Below are positions 17,246 through 26,551 of a stretch of 64,000 nt of DNA, piece after piece. This DNA comes from Gilvimarinus gilvus. GTDB taxonomy: Bacteria > Pseudomonadota > Gammaproteobacteria > Pseudomonadales > Cellvibrionaceae. The notes beneath the pieces were generated by a model. The model did no database searches and was not told the origin of the DNA. It worked only from the letters and a program-made list of their open reading frames with translations. Made by a program: the position numbers and the translations under genes. Each line of letters starts with the position of its first letter. Position 1 is the stretch's first letter. Where the stretch lies: NCBI RefSeq assembly GCF_030518155.1, contig NZ_JAULRU010000256.1, positions 19,429 through 83,428 on the forward strand. The letters are read 5' to 3'.

Positions 17246-19213
17246 TTAGAACAACTCGACGGTGCTTCCACCTGCCGATTCTTCTTCCGCAGCAGGGGCT
17301 TTCACCTCAAGCTCAGCTAAATCAGTGGCCATTTGCTTGAGAATATACTCCACCGTGTTGCTAATTTCCACGGTACTCTTCTCAGCCGCTTCGTTATGAT
17401 TAAGCATTTTTTCAATAATGTCCGTCAGATAATTTTCCTGTTCAAGCGTCAACTGCAGTACGTGGAAACTCATTTTCAGCTCCATTGAATAATCATCCAA
17501 AAGCTCTTTCTTCTCACCACTGTCAACATTCACCAAGCTTAGCAACTGCTGAACTAATTCCTGCATAACCTCTGTCGCCTCGTTGACAATACGTTGCCTT
17601 AATATCTCTCGGTAGCGCGCCTCCAGCGCCTCTACCAGTACAGCGACATAGTCACGCAACTCACCTTTCTCGACAGAATCCACAGGAACATTTTTCACCA
17701 AAAAAGATACGTGATCATCATTGACCATCATGCGCTGGGCAAACTCGTACAGACGCCCTTTCTCTTTCAAAACCTCAAATATATTAACTTCGGTAGGGCT
17801 ACACACCCCCATATCCTGATCGTAACTACTGACCGTATTCTTGCTCCTAAACTCAATCGCCGTGCGCAACCCTTTCCCGGCGCTAAAGCGAAAAAATTCC
17901 CGGGACAATTGCTCTTCGTCAGTACACACCAGAATGTTTTTAAAAAACTGAACAATGTCCCCGTAATACGCAGTCTGCTGTAACGAGCGCATCACCATTT
18001 GCTGCGATTCTTTGTTGCGGTCAGACATATCGCGACTGCGCAACTGATAAGTGGCCATCTGACGAATTTTTGCCATCAGCTCCCTGATCGAAAAGGGCTT
18101 CTCAATGAAGTCCATGCCGCCAGCCTCGTAAGCCTCCAGCCGACTGGCAAACTCCTTCGCGCCAGAAATAAAAATAGTACTGACGTTATCACCGAGCTCG
18201 CCACTGCCCGACAGGTCAACGCCGCGACCATCAGGTAAGTTCAGGTCGATAATGACAATATCGGGAGAAAAATCTTGTAACGCTTCGCGCGCCCCCCTCA
18301 AACAATCAGTCGTACGCACATTGTAATTATCACTCAAACTTTCGTTGAGCAAGTTCAGGTACTGTACATCGTCTTCGACAATCAGAATATTTGCCCGTTC
18401 GGCGCCACTGTGTCGCTCGTCCGCCCCCTCTACGTATGTATCGCGCAGAGTGCTAAATTCCTCTGGTGTGCCAAAATAGTAACCCTGCCCCCGATCACAG
18501 CCGTTGCGCGCCAGAAAATCGGCGGTTTCCTCATCTTCAATGCCAACCGCCACGACTCGCATGCTGAACCTATTCGCGTTGTGCATCGCACTGCGCATCG
18601 CGTCCTTACATCGCTCTTTGGTTAACAAGCTTTTCACCAAATCGCGGTCGAGTTTTATTTCATCGATCACCACATCATCCGGCAACGACTGGCTTGATTC
18701 CGCAACCGAAAATCCATCGAGAGAAATACAAAACCCTTTTAGATGTAACTCCATCAAAGACTTGCGCACAGTCTCAGAAAGAAAGTCCGGCTCCAGCAAA
18801 CCAGTAAATTCTAAGGTGATTTTTTGTCGTGGAACTTTATGTTGTTTAAGCGTCTTACCTAGAGCTTTACCAAATCCGTCAATGTGTAACAGGCTACGAT
18901 CAACGTTAATCGCGACATTAATATCGGTGCCTTGTTCAGATAGGGCAATCCAGTCGTTTGCCACTAGTGCCACCACCCGTTCGGTCAATTCTCGCATCTT
19001 GTGCATGGAATCCACCATAGGAAGAAAGGCGCCAGGTATCATCAAGCCATGCTCTGGATGTTTGAGCCGCACAAACGCTTCGGCACCGGTAAACCCTGTG
19101 TCGCGAGACAGGGAAAACTGTGGCTGATAAACCACTGTAAACCAATCTTCTGCGAACGCTTTTTCTACATCATCACTGGATATTTCTTTACTGATACCAC
19201 TGACTGACTCCAT
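17246..19213 (-). CDS. Degenerate EAL domain - receiver domain protein
   Basis: 655 residues in three parts. An EAL-type domain (about 20-265) opens with VYQPQFSLS and GAEAFVRLKHPEHG. A receiver domain follows (about 280-395) with ILIVEDD, phospho-acceptor Asp in VIIDLNLPDG, and EKPF. The helical C-terminal region of about 250 residues is not recognised. EAL proteins cleave cyclic di-GMP, but the metal site is damaged: EAF replaces EAL, LDGFS replaces DDFG, VGIE replaces EGVE. It is therefore probably a binding or signalling module rather than an active phosphodiesterase. The ATG at 19213 is preferred (GGAG seven bases upstream) to a GTG at 19225. It lies 11 bp after the hybrid kinase gene, its likely phosphodonor. 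Confidence 0.82.
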   Translation of the reverse strand: MESVSGISKEISSDDVEKAFAEDWFTVVYQPQFSLSRDTGFTGAEAFVRLKHPEHGLMIPGAFLPMVDSMHKMRELTERVVALVANDWIALSEQGTDINVAINVDRSLLHIDGFGKALGKTLKQHKVPRQKITLEFTGLLEPDFLSETVRKSLMELHLKGFCISLDGFSVAESSQSLPDDVVIDEIKLDRDLVKSLLTKERCKDAMRSAMHNANRFSMRVVAVGIEDEETADFLARNGCDRGQGYYFGTPEEFSTLRDTYVEGADERHSGAERANILIVEDDVQYLNLLNESLSDNYNVRTTDCLRGAREALQDFSPDIVIIDLNLPDGRGVDLSGSGELGDNVSTIFISGAKEFASRLEAYEAGGMDFIEKPFSIRELMAKIRQMATYQLRSRDMSDRNKESQQMVMRSLQQTAYYGDIVQFFKNILVCTDEEQLSREFFRFSAGKGLRTAIEFRSKNTVSSYDQDMGVCSPTEVNIFEVLKEKGRLYEFAQRMMVNDDHVSFLVKNVPVDSVEKGELRDYVAVLVEALEARYREILRQRIVNEATEVMQELVQQLLSLVNVDSGEKKELLDDYSMELKMSFHVLQLTLEQENYLTDIIEKMLNHNEAAEKSTVEISNTVEYILKQMATDLAELEVKAPAAEEESAGGSTVELF

Positions 19214-19224
19214 ACATCGCTCCA

Positions 19225-21561
19225 CTAATCCACATCCAAGGTTACGCGAACAGCATTTAACAGCTCAATTTGGCTGTAGGGTTTATGCAGTATATTTGCC
19301 GCTAAATCCTCATTAACGGTATTATTGGCGACATCAGCGTAACCGCTGACCAACCGAATTTTTATATCTGGGGCAATCTTGTAAGCTAGCTCAGCCAGAT
19401 CAAAACCGTTGCCATCGGGCATAATGACATCCGAGAGCAATAGGTCCAGACTTTGAGTTTCCAATATTGTTGTCGCAGCGGCCACACCGTTGGCCGTAAA
19501 TACAGTGTAGCCGGCTTTTTGCAAGGTTTTAGAGCAAGTTTCAATCAGAGCCTTTTCATCATCGACCACCAATATCGTTTCACTCCCCCCGACAGCCGCC
19601 TCCACTTCAACTGCTTGCGGCGCTACCGTTACGGTTTCAGCCAACTGAGGTATATATAAGATGAACGTGGTGCCAACGTCTGCTTTTGACTTCAGCCTTA
19701 TAAAACCACCCATCTGACGCATATAGCCATACACCTGACTTAACCCTAAGCCTGTGCCTTTATCGCCCTTGGTTGAGAAAAACGGATCAAACACCTTATC
19801 TAATATGTCACTGGGAATACCACAACCATCATCTTTAACCGAAATGGCTAGGTACTCCCCAGGAGTGACATCGTAGAATTTGGCCATAGATTCTGGAACT
19901 TCAATGCAAGCTCGCGTACTGATCCACAAATTGCCGCCGCCCTCCATGGCATGCATAGCGTTGATACTTAGATTCAAGATGGCATCTTCTAAAAAATCAG
20001 CATTTATATTGGCAAGATAACCAGTATCATCAATATCCAGGTGCACTGTTATGCTCGGTGTCATGGTACGACTCAACACGTATTGCATAGCTTCAACGAT
20101 TTCACCGAGATTGACCTTAGATGTTTCCATTTTTCGATGTTTGGACAGGTACAACAGGCGTTTCGTTAGCTTGCCACCGCGCTCAGCGGCGCGATCTATT
20201 TCGCGAATATAGCGAAAAGCGGGCTCATCTTCGTCAACCTCGTCTTCCAGCAGGTTCGCGTAGCCAGCGATCACTCCCAGAATGTTATTAAAATCGTGGG
20301 CAATGCCCCCCGTTAGCTTGCCTAAAGCCTCCATTTTTTGACTGTGAAATAATCGCCGCTCCTGCTCTTTGACTTCCGTTAAGTCATGGCAGGTGCCAAG
20401 AAAACGGCGACCTCCCTGGTCGGATCTGGGTAATTCCGCAACCGACAATCGCAGAGGGAAATGGCTTCCATTTTTATGCAGCCCCTCCAATTCACGTCCT
20501 AAACCAATCACTTTGGCCTGCCCGGTTTGCAGGTAATTGCTTATATAGCCGTCATGAGCATCGGCAATGCCCTTGGGCATCAGCATGTTCACCTTCTTCC
20601 CGATAGCCTCACGTTGCTGGTAGCCAAACATATGAACCGCCGCTTGGTTAAACGTCAAAATGACACCGCGATCATTAATGGTAATCGCTGCATCAGCCAT
20701 GGCATTGAGAATATCGGACTGTTCCTGCTCGCGGCGGGCCAGCGCTGATAGCGCCTCTCGTTGGCGCGTTACATCCCCCACCAAGGCAATGTAGCCCTCC
20801 CCCCCATTGTCGCCAAGCGGTGTAATATTCCACTCGGCAATAATCATTTTTCCGGTACCCAGGCGATGATAAATGTTGCGCCGGGTGTGGCGTACCCGCG
20901 GATCAAACAGCTCTCGACGTTCCTGCTCAGTCACTTCGGCCCACAATAGTGTGTCCGCGTTCGCACCAATGGCGTCATCCGCTGAAATCGCAAAGATTCG
21001 AGCAGCAGCAGGATTCCACGCCGTAATCTTGCGTGCATGATCGAGCTCAATCGCGCCTAGAGGAGAGTTTTCAAGTTGACGGGTAAGTTGCGCATTACCG
21101 CGACGCAGGGCAATCAATTCCGACTCGTGCCCCACTTCGTGGCCGGCACGGCAGAGTATCCGCTCGGTGCAGTAATCACCCGCAAGAAAAGTGGCCGATG
21201 AAACGATACCCCACACACCGACCATTGCATCGCCCGCATTGGTGTCAAACAACGGCAACGCATGATAGTAAAGAGGGGAGGCGGCTGCGGTCGTGTGGGT
21301 CCATTCGACGCACACCGCGCGTAAAGATGATTGCGCCTGAGCGTTAGCCGCCAGCAAACACTCCAGGCACAAGTCTTCTGAATCGAGTCCACTATAAGCC
21401 AAAGGCTCAAGAGCGCAGTCATTGTGTCGATAAAAAAAGACGCTGGCACAGTTACCGGCGACAGCGGCGGCCTCATCAACTTTCCATTGAATCCACTCAA
21501 GTCCGGTACTGACATCCGCAGCCGCCGGAAAATGTGTTATTGCAGGGGTATTATCCTTCAT
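19225..21561 (-). CDS. Hybrid sensor histidine kinase (PAS-PAS-HisKA-HATPase-receiver)
   Basis: 778 residues, no membrane segment. The N-terminal region (about 1-165) is a probable GAF-like sensor with a cluster of Cys (CLECLL). Two PAS domains follow (about 170-285 and 290-405). The kinase core has the phospho-His in GGIAHDFNNILGVIAGYANL, the N box LNLSINAMHAM, and G boxes DDGCGIP and KGTGLGLSQVYGYMRQMGG, a HisKA of the PAS-linked NtrB/hybrid type. A C-terminal receiver has ILVVDDE, Asp in LLLSDVIMPDGNG, and HKPY. It probably senses a cytoplasmic signal and passes phosphate to the adjacent EAL/receiver protein; this pairing is inference from the 11-bp spacing. Confidence 0.9.
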   Translation of the reverse strand: MKDNTPAITHFPAAADVSTGLEWIQWKVDEAAAVAGNCASVFFYRHNDCALEPLAYSGLDSEDLCLECLLAANAQAQSSLRAVCVEWTHTTAAASPLYYHALPLFDTNAGDAMVGVWGIVSSATFLAGDYCTERILCRAGHEVGHESELIALRRGNAQLTRQLENSPLGAIELDHARKITAWNPAAARIFAISADDAIGANADTLLWAEVTEQERRELFDPRVRHTRRNIYHRLGTGKMIIAEWNITPLGDNGGEGYIALVGDVTRQREALSALARREQEQSDILNAMADAAITINDRGVILTFNQAAVHMFGYQQREAIGKKVNMLMPKGIADAHDGYISNYLQTGQAKVIGLGRELEGLHKNGSHFPLRLSVAELPRSDQGGRRFLGTCHDLTEVKEQERRLFHSQKMEALGKLTGGIAHDFNNILGVIAGYANLLEDEVDEDEPAFRYIREIDRAAERGGKLTKRLLYLSKHRKMETSKVNLGEIVEAMQYVLSRTMTPSITVHLDIDDTGYLANINADFLEDAILNLSINAMHAMEGGGNLWISTRACIEVPESMAKFYDVTPGEYLAISVKDDGCGIPSDILDKVFDPFFSTKGDKGTGLGLSQVYGYMRQMGGFIRLKSKADVGTTFILYIPQLAETVTVAPQAVEVEAAVGGSETILVVDDEKALIETCSKTLQKAGYTVFTANGVAAATTILETQSLDLLLSDVIMPDGNGFDLAELAYKIAPDIKIRLVSGYADVANNTVNEDLAANILHKPYSQIELLNAVRVTLDVD

Positions 21562-21677
21562 TGTCTTACCAAATCACACGAGAATTGGCAATTTACGGGC
21601 AACCTTAATGAGACCATCGAAATCATCCCTGGTAGATATTATGGTTCTGGGGCACCAAGTTCCCGATCCAGAGTGCC

Positions 21678-21947
21678 CTAGCAGGCTGTTGAAAAAACCC
21701 TTGCATGCTCAGCGAGGCCCGATGCGTGCAGATGTCGTGCCTTGTCTCGACGGACAGGGTGGTTCCCTTTCCTAGAGGCAAGGAGCGGCACATGTGCGCT
21801 TCTGGCCTCGCCCTGCGGGACTTCCAGGCTGGCCCGTACTCGTCGTTGCCACTTTTCGATAGGTGGGCACACACCGTCAAAGTAGCGCCTAGATTACGAA
21901 CCAGCCTGAGAGTCTGAGTACGTAGGGTTTTTTCAACAGCCTGCTAG
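21678..21947. mobile_element. MITE-like element, family A, copy 1 (complete)
   Basis: A 270-bp element with perfect 23-bp inverted ends (21678-21700 and 21925-21947) starting CTAGCAGGCTGTTGAAAAAA. The outer CTAG is itself palindromic and may be the duplicated target. No transposase is encoded. Its right 170 bp reappear at 35480-35652 and its left 120 bp at 36571-36975. The rest of the 560-bp gap between the kinase and the DUF599 gene holds nothing I can identify. Confidence 0.85.
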
Positions 21948-22121
21948 CCTACTAATCTATAGGCGAATACGCCCGTGGCGTCAAAAAACAAGTCCAAATT
22001 GGCTAATTTATCAACGACAGCGCACCTCAATAAAAGCAATACGTGTACTATTTTCCCCGGCGAGAGCACCGAAGCACCTTGTGATTAGGGTAGAATACCC
22101 CAGGCGATACAGGAGAAACGC

Positions 22122-22838
22122 GTGACTTTAACTGACTGGATAAACCTCAGCGCCACCCTTTGGCTCTTCGTGGCCTGGATGGGGTATGCCCGCTTTGCCC
22201 GTAAAAGGGCCCGCACTGATCACTGCCTGGCGTCCGTCCTGCAAATTCACCGTAAAACCTGGATGATGGAATTACTCAACCGCGAGAACCGCATTGCCGA
22301 TACGGCATTGGTGGCCAGCCTGGAGCGCAACGTATCCTTCCTGGCATCAACATCCATCCTGATAATTGCCGGTTTGGTGACCATAATGGCATCTATCGAC
22401 AAGGTATACGTAACCCTAAGCGCCCTGCCTTTTGCCAATGAGACCATGACACCACGTCACATGCAGCTAAAAGTTATCTTGCTGTTAATGATTTATGTCT
22501 ACGCGTTTTTTACTCTGACCTGGGCTATGCGCCAGTATGGATTTTGCGCCATTTTGTTTGGTGCCGCTCCCGCTCACGATGCCAACATCTCCGCTGAAGA
22601 AAAAGCACGCTACGCATCCAGTACTGCAAAAATTATTGATCAAGCTGGCCACAGCTATAACTACGGCTTGCGCGCATACTATTTTTCACTGGCAATATTG
22701 CCTTGGTTTTTTAACACTTGGATATTTATCGCCGCAGTGGCAGCCGTGGTCGGTGTGTTGTATCGCCGGGAGTTTCACTCTACAACGCTTAGAGCCTTGG
22801 TTCGAGATCTAAAACTAAGAGATGAAGCCTCGAGCTAG
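22122..22838 (+). CDS. DUF599 family membrane protein
   Basis: 238 residues, GTG start with AGGAG nine bases upstream. Four membrane helices (about 8-25, 70-95, 115-138, 190-215). Family features are WMGYARFARKR near the start, the RNVSFLASTSILIIAGL segment (about 70-86), and SYNYGLRAYYFSLAILPWFFNTWIFI (about 178-203). DUF599 proteins are inner membrane proteins of unknown function found widely in proteobacteria. It stands alone between an A element and a convergent gene pair. Confidence 0.85.
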   Translation: MTLTDWINLSATLWLFVAWMGYARFARKRARTDHCLASVLQIHRKTWMMELLNRENRIADTALVASLERNVSFLASTSILIIAGLVTIMASIDKVYVTLSALPFANETMTPRHMQLKVILLLMIYVYAFFTLTWAMRQYGFCAILFGAAPAHDANISAEEKARYASSTAKIIDQAGHSYNYGLRAYYFSLAILPWFFNTWIFIAAVAAVVGVLYRREFHSTTLRALVRDLKLRDEASS

Positions 22839-22878
22839 CGTATGTGTAACACCCCGTCCTCACCGTGCTCAAAATGCA

Positions 22879-23418
22879 TTAGAAGGACAGCAGTGAGTAC
22901 TGACGAATAATTTTAACCAACCGCTCTATGCGCTCATTCGACAATTGACGATAATCGAGATAAGGCGAAACAATTACCCGTTGAGCAGGTGCAATTGCAA
23001 AATGTGCATCGAGCCATTGCAACTTTGGAATGTTTAAAGTCGCGGCATACCCCTTTCCCGCTATTATGTGCAAAGCATCGTCTTTCCAAGGAGGTGCCGT
23101 AAAAAGCAATGCCAAGCGCGAACCTGCCTGCAACAATTGTTGATCGCGATATTCTTGCCATGTCGGGGGCGAGCTATTAGCAACGATTAGCTCTGGCGCC
23201 AGGGAATAGATAAACTTGGCGTACACATTAAACAATTTGCGCCAATGGTTACTGCTATTGGACACGATATGATGAAGCTCGCCAGGCAGTAAAGGCACCA
23301 AACAGCGCCGGCGGGAATAGTCATCCAAAGGGGGCCGGTTGGCGATACAAAAGGCGATGCCGTAATCCGCTTCACCTATGCCAGCTACCAAGGCAAAACC
23401 TCTCCGTTGGAATGCCAA
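22879..23418 (-). CDS. Conserved hypothetical protein (possibly DUF6942 family)
   Basis: 179 residues, soluble, no signal peptide. Recognisable blocks are IANRPPLDDY (about 26-35), LLPGELHHIVSNSSNHWRKLFNVYAKFIYSL (about 43-73), HIIAGKGYAATL (about 117-128) and PAQRVIVSPYLDYRQLSNERIERL (about 143-166). I associate this pattern with a conserved gammaproteobacterial family of unknown function; the DUF6942 name is from memory and uncertain. It overlaps the 3' end of the SDR gene by 34 bp, indicating coupled translation. The start within the overlap is not certain. Confidence 0.65.
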   Translation of the reverse strand: MAFQRRGFALVAGIGEADYGIAFCIANRPPLDDYSRRRCLVPLLPGELHHIVSNSSNHWRKLFNVYAKFIYSLAPELIVANSSPPTWQEYRDQQLLQAGSRLALLFTAPPWKDDALHIIAGKGYAATLNIPKLQWLDAHFAIAPAQRVIVSPYLDYRQLSNERIERLVKIIRQYSLLSF

Positions 23419-24044
23419 AAGGTACCGGTATTTGCCAGATTTAACTCATTGATGCGAGCTATTAAACGCTCGGCAGCTTGATCCGGGGTAATGTCACCAT
23501 AGCCACCTATCATGTCGGTACCTACCAAACCTGGATGCAATATCGCAACCGCCACACCGCGACCTTTTAAATCCTGTGCCAATGACATGCCGGCGGCATT
23601 TAAGGCCGCTTTGGACATACGATAGCCATATCGACCACCGCTGGTGTTGTCACTGATTGAACCCATGCGGCTGGTAACTAACGCCACCTTGGCGTTGTCG
23701 CCCAGATTGTTTGCCAAGGCCTCTGTCACACGCAGGGGGGCAAGAGCATTGATTTCAAATTGATCCCGAATAGTCTCGATATTCAAATTGCCCAGTTGTT
23801 CGTCCCGCAAAATGCCAGCATTGTTGATCAGCACATCAATATTAACGCCCTGCAACGCGCCGCTTAATGTTTCGATCCCTTGATCCGTGCTGACATCAAC
23901 GTCTTCAATAATCTGCGCACCAGATTGCCCAAGCTCGGGCGAGGCTTCGCGACAAGCCGCAAATACCTTTGCGCCGTTTGCCAGATAATGCTTTACAAAA
24001 GACAAGCCTATTCCGCGATTCGCACCCGTAATTACAACGTTCAT
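23385..24044 (-). CDS. Short-chain dehydrogenase/reductase (classical SDR, C-factor-like)
   Basis: 219 residues. The Rossmann nucleotide motif is TGANRGIG (residues 6-13), with NNAG at about 75-78 and a catalytic Ser in VTSRMGS. The YGYRMSK motif (about 139-145) gives the catalytic Tyr and Lys. HPGLVGTDMIG marks the C-terminal half. Such short SDRs (CsgA/C-factor-like) reduce unknown carbonyl substrates with NAD(P)H. It is followed, with overlap, by the conserved hypothetical gene and is divergent from the atypical SDR gene 99 bp away. Confidence 0.9.
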   Translation of the reverse strand: MNVVITGANRGIGLSFVKHYLANGAKVFAACREASPELGQSGAQIIEDVDVSTDQGIETLSGALQGVNIDVLINNAGILRDEQLGNLNIETIRDQFEINALAPLRVTEALANNLGDNAKVALVTSRMGSISDNTSGGRYGYRMSKAALNAAGMSLAQDLKGRGVAVAILHPGLVGTDMIGGYGDITPDQAAERLIARINELNLANTGTFWHSNGEVLPW

Positions 24045-24143
24045 ACATCAAACTCCTTAAAGTGTTTTATGGCCGTCAGTCGCCGCAATACTTACCGTTT
24101 AGGTTAACATAGCTCCGATTCATACTTACACCGGAGACGATGG

Positions 24144-24773
24144 ATGAGCACATTAATTATTGGAGCAGGTGGACAAATAGGCCAAATGATTGCTGCAAAC
24201 CTACGCCAGGCCGGCGAGCCGGTCCGTGCCATGGTGCGCTCGCACAATCAAAACTTGGCCGCAATGGGAGCCGAACTGTTCATCGGTGATCTAGAACAAG
24301 ATTTCAGAACAGCCATTGATGGCTGTGCAAAGGTTGTTTTCACCGCGGGATCTGGCGCAAAGACTGGAGCCGATAAAACCATATTGGTGGATCTATGGGG
24401 TGCGATGAAAGCCATTGATTATGCGGCCGACGCGGGCGTTGAACACTTTGTGATGGTTAGCAGTCGCGGCGCCGACAATCCAGACCTGGGGCCGGTCGCC
24501 ATCAAACACTATTCGGTCTGTAAGAAATTAGCCGATGACCACCTAATGCGCAGCACAGTGCCTTATACCATTCTACGCCCTGGGCGCTTAGTAGACAGCC
24601 CAGAAACGGGGAGAATTAGCACCACCATGCCCAACGCACCAGAACAACAGGTTATAACTAGAGCCGATGTGGCCGCCACCACTGCTTTTTGTTTGCAAAA
24701 CACACAGGCGGCGAACAGAATTTATCCGCTAGTAAACGGCGAGAATACTTTAAGTGATGCACTATTGACCTAA
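24144..24773 (+). CDS. NAD(P)H-binding atypical SDR (SDR_a5-like, YtfG/YwnB type)
   Basis: 209 residues. The glycine motif IIGAGGQIGQMIAANL (residues 5-20) is followed by MVRSHNQ, GDLEQD, VFTAGSGAKTGADKT and VSSRGADNP. The typical classical YxxxK triad is replaced by HYSVCKKLADDHL (about 122-134), as in atypical SDRs that bind NADP without clear chemistry. ILRPGRLVDSP and ITRADVAATTAFCLQ are also family blocks. It has its own promoter region divergent from the SDR. Confidence 0.88.
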   Translation: MSTLIIGAGGQIGQMIAANLRQAGEPVRAMVRSHNQNLAAMGAELFIGDLEQDFRTAIDGCAKVVFTAGSGAKTGADKTILVDLWGAMKAIDYAADAGVEHFVMVSSRGADNPDLGPVAIKHYSVCKKLADDHLMRSTVPYTILRPGRLVDSPETGRISTTMPNAPEQQVITRADVAATTAFCLQNTQAANRIYPLVNGENTLSDALLT

Positions 24774-24801
24774 GCGGCCGGGCCAACGTACAAACATCTA
24801 A

Positions 24802-24977
24802 GGAGCCTCTGATTAAACCTCCAGTCGTCTGCACGAATCCAAAATGCTCCGTACGTAAGGCGTTTTTCGCAGGTAATGGCCGTAGCCCCTGGCAAGAAAA
24901 AAAACGCCAACCAAGGAGTGTTTTGGCCGCGCCTTTCGGGGCTTACAGAGGCCGCGGGAGACTTAATCGAAGATTCC
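24802..24977. mobile_element. MITE-like element, family B, copy 1 (complete, 176 bp)
   Basis: It begins GGAGCCTCTGATTAA and ends TTAATCGAAGATTCC, imperfect inverted ends. It is flanked by CTAA on both sides (24798-24801 and 24978-24981), a 4-bp target duplication. Internal sequence such as TTTTGGCCGCGCCTTTCGGGG is shared with the copy at 36669. The cls stop codon (24980-24978) lies within the right CTAA. Confidence 0.85.
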
Positions 24978-26426
24978 CTAAATCAGCGGACTAACCAAAT
25001 GAGTGATATTTTCAAAAAAGCGCGAAACAGCGCGGCGCTGTCGCCACTGTGCCAGCTCAACAACTTCCGAGTCATGACGGTAAGACTCTATAATTTCCGC
25101 TAAACTTCTTACCGTGGCCACATCGTAAATAATCATGGTCATTTCAAAGTTTAACCACAGTGAGCGCAAGTCCATATTTACCGTACCGAAAAAGGCTAAG
25201 CTGTTATCGACAACAACAGCTTTAGTATGCAATAAGCCCTTACCATAGGTCGCTATGGATACGCCTGCCTCCATCAAAGACGAAAAATAAGAGTGACTAG
25301 CGTGACGAACCAAAAACGAATCTACTTTTTCTGGCACTAACAACCGCACCTGTACACCTCGTCGCGCCGCTATTTTTAGTGCGTGCTCCAATGCCTCACC
25401 GGGCACAAAGTAGGGGGTGACAATATCCACAGAATATTTCGCACCATAGATCGCCTGCAGCAATGCATTGAGAATACTCTCTTTGGCGACATCCGGCCCC
25501 GAAGGAGCGACCTGCACCAGAGCCTCCCCCACCACCACTACCGGTTGTCCCGACATTTTCAGTAAAGGCTCGCTGCGTTCAATACTCCAGTACCAACGAA
25601 ATACTGCATCGAATTGCGGCACCGCCGGGCCCGACACTCTTGCCATAACGTCAATCCATTCGCCGACACCGGCATCAACTTTAAACAGTTTAGGATCAAC
25701 TAAATTGAAGCTGCCCATATAAGCCACGCGCTGATCAATGATCACGGTTTTGCGATGGTTACGTAAATCATAGCGCGCCAACTGCCACGGAATGATACCA
25801 ATCGGGCAAGCCTTAACCACTGAAGCGCCTATGTCCTTTAGGCGTTTATGAGCTTCGGAGCCAAAGAACGCTGAGCTGCCAACGGCGTCGAGCATGATAC
25901 GAAACACCACTCCGCGCGCCGCAGCCTGCTCAATAGCCGCCACCACCTTATCGGTCTCGCCGCCGGGCTGCCAAATGTAAAACTCCATATGGCAAAAAGA
26001 CTCAGCGCTTTTGATATCCGCAGCCAGTGAGTCAATAATATGAGGGGCAGACTGTAAAAACTCGACGTTGTTGCCAGCGACTGGAGGTATACCTGATATA
26101 AACGCCTCCAGGCGCGACAGCGGTTCCGCCGACGCATGGTAGTCACTCCAGTCAATGGCCACAGCTGACGGGGGACTGACGGGGGCATCGCGAAAAACAA
26201 ACCGTAGCCGAGCCTCGCGCTGCGCCCGTTTCACACCAAGAAAACGCTCGCCAAACAGTAAGTAAAGCGCCACGCCAAAATAAGGGAATACCATCAGCAC
26301 GAGTATCCAGGCCAGCGTTGCCCCTACCGGGAGGCGACGCATAATCACCCGCACCGCCATTGCCACCACCAGTATCAGGTGGCCCCAGATCAGCAGTTGT
26401 TGAATCAGCGTTAACAATCCGTTCAC
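24978..26426 (-). CDS. cls: ClsA-type cardiolipin synthase
   Basis: 482 residues. Two N-terminal membrane helices (about 5-28 and 36-58), then two phospholipase D domains with HKD motifs: H224-x-K226-x4-D231 (NHRKTVIIDQRVAYMGSFN) and H400-x-K402-x4-D407 (HTKAVVVDNSLAFFGTVN). It condenses two phosphatidylglycerols to cardiolipin and glycerol in the inner membrane. Length matches E. coli ClsA. The stop codon is formed inside a target duplication of a B element, which left the protein intact or nearly so. Confidence 0.94.
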   Translation of the reverse strand: MNGLLTLIQQLLIWGHLILVVAMAVRVIMRRLPVGATLAWILVLMVFPYFGVALYLLFGERFLGVKRAQREARLRFVFRDAPVSPPSAVAIDWSDYHASAEPLSRLEAFISGIPPVAGNNVEFLQSAPHIIDSLAADIKSAESFCHMEFYIWQPGGETDKVVAAIEQAAARGVVFRIMLDAVGSSAFFGSEAHKRLKDIGASVVKACPIGIIPWQLARYDLRNHRKTVIIDQRVAYMGSFNLVDPKLFKVDAGVGEWIDVMARVSGPAVPQFDAVFRWYWSIERSEPLLKMSGQPVVVVGEALVQVAPSGPDVAKESILNALLQAIYGAKYSVDIVTPYFVPGEALEHALKIAARRGVQVRLLVPEKVDSFLVRHASHSYFSSLMEAGVSIATYGKGLLHTKAVVVDNSLAFFGTVNMDLRSLWLNFEMTMIIYDVATVRSLAEIIESYRHDSEVVELAQWRQRRAVSRFFENITHLVSPLI

Positions 26427-26551
26427 ATAGTCTCCTAATGGGCCGCTCCAGACTTTGTCAAAGGCAGTCCCCGAGCCGTTACAAAACAGGTATTATGTAC
26501 AACTTAGCGCTACGTCAGTGTACCACGCAGCAGATTTTACAAGGAGATCGT

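Noticed and set aside
21678..21880. Reading frames inside family A repeats (also at 35377-35577)
   Set aside because: The same short frame occurs in two element copies only because the DNA is repeated; it has no protein features.
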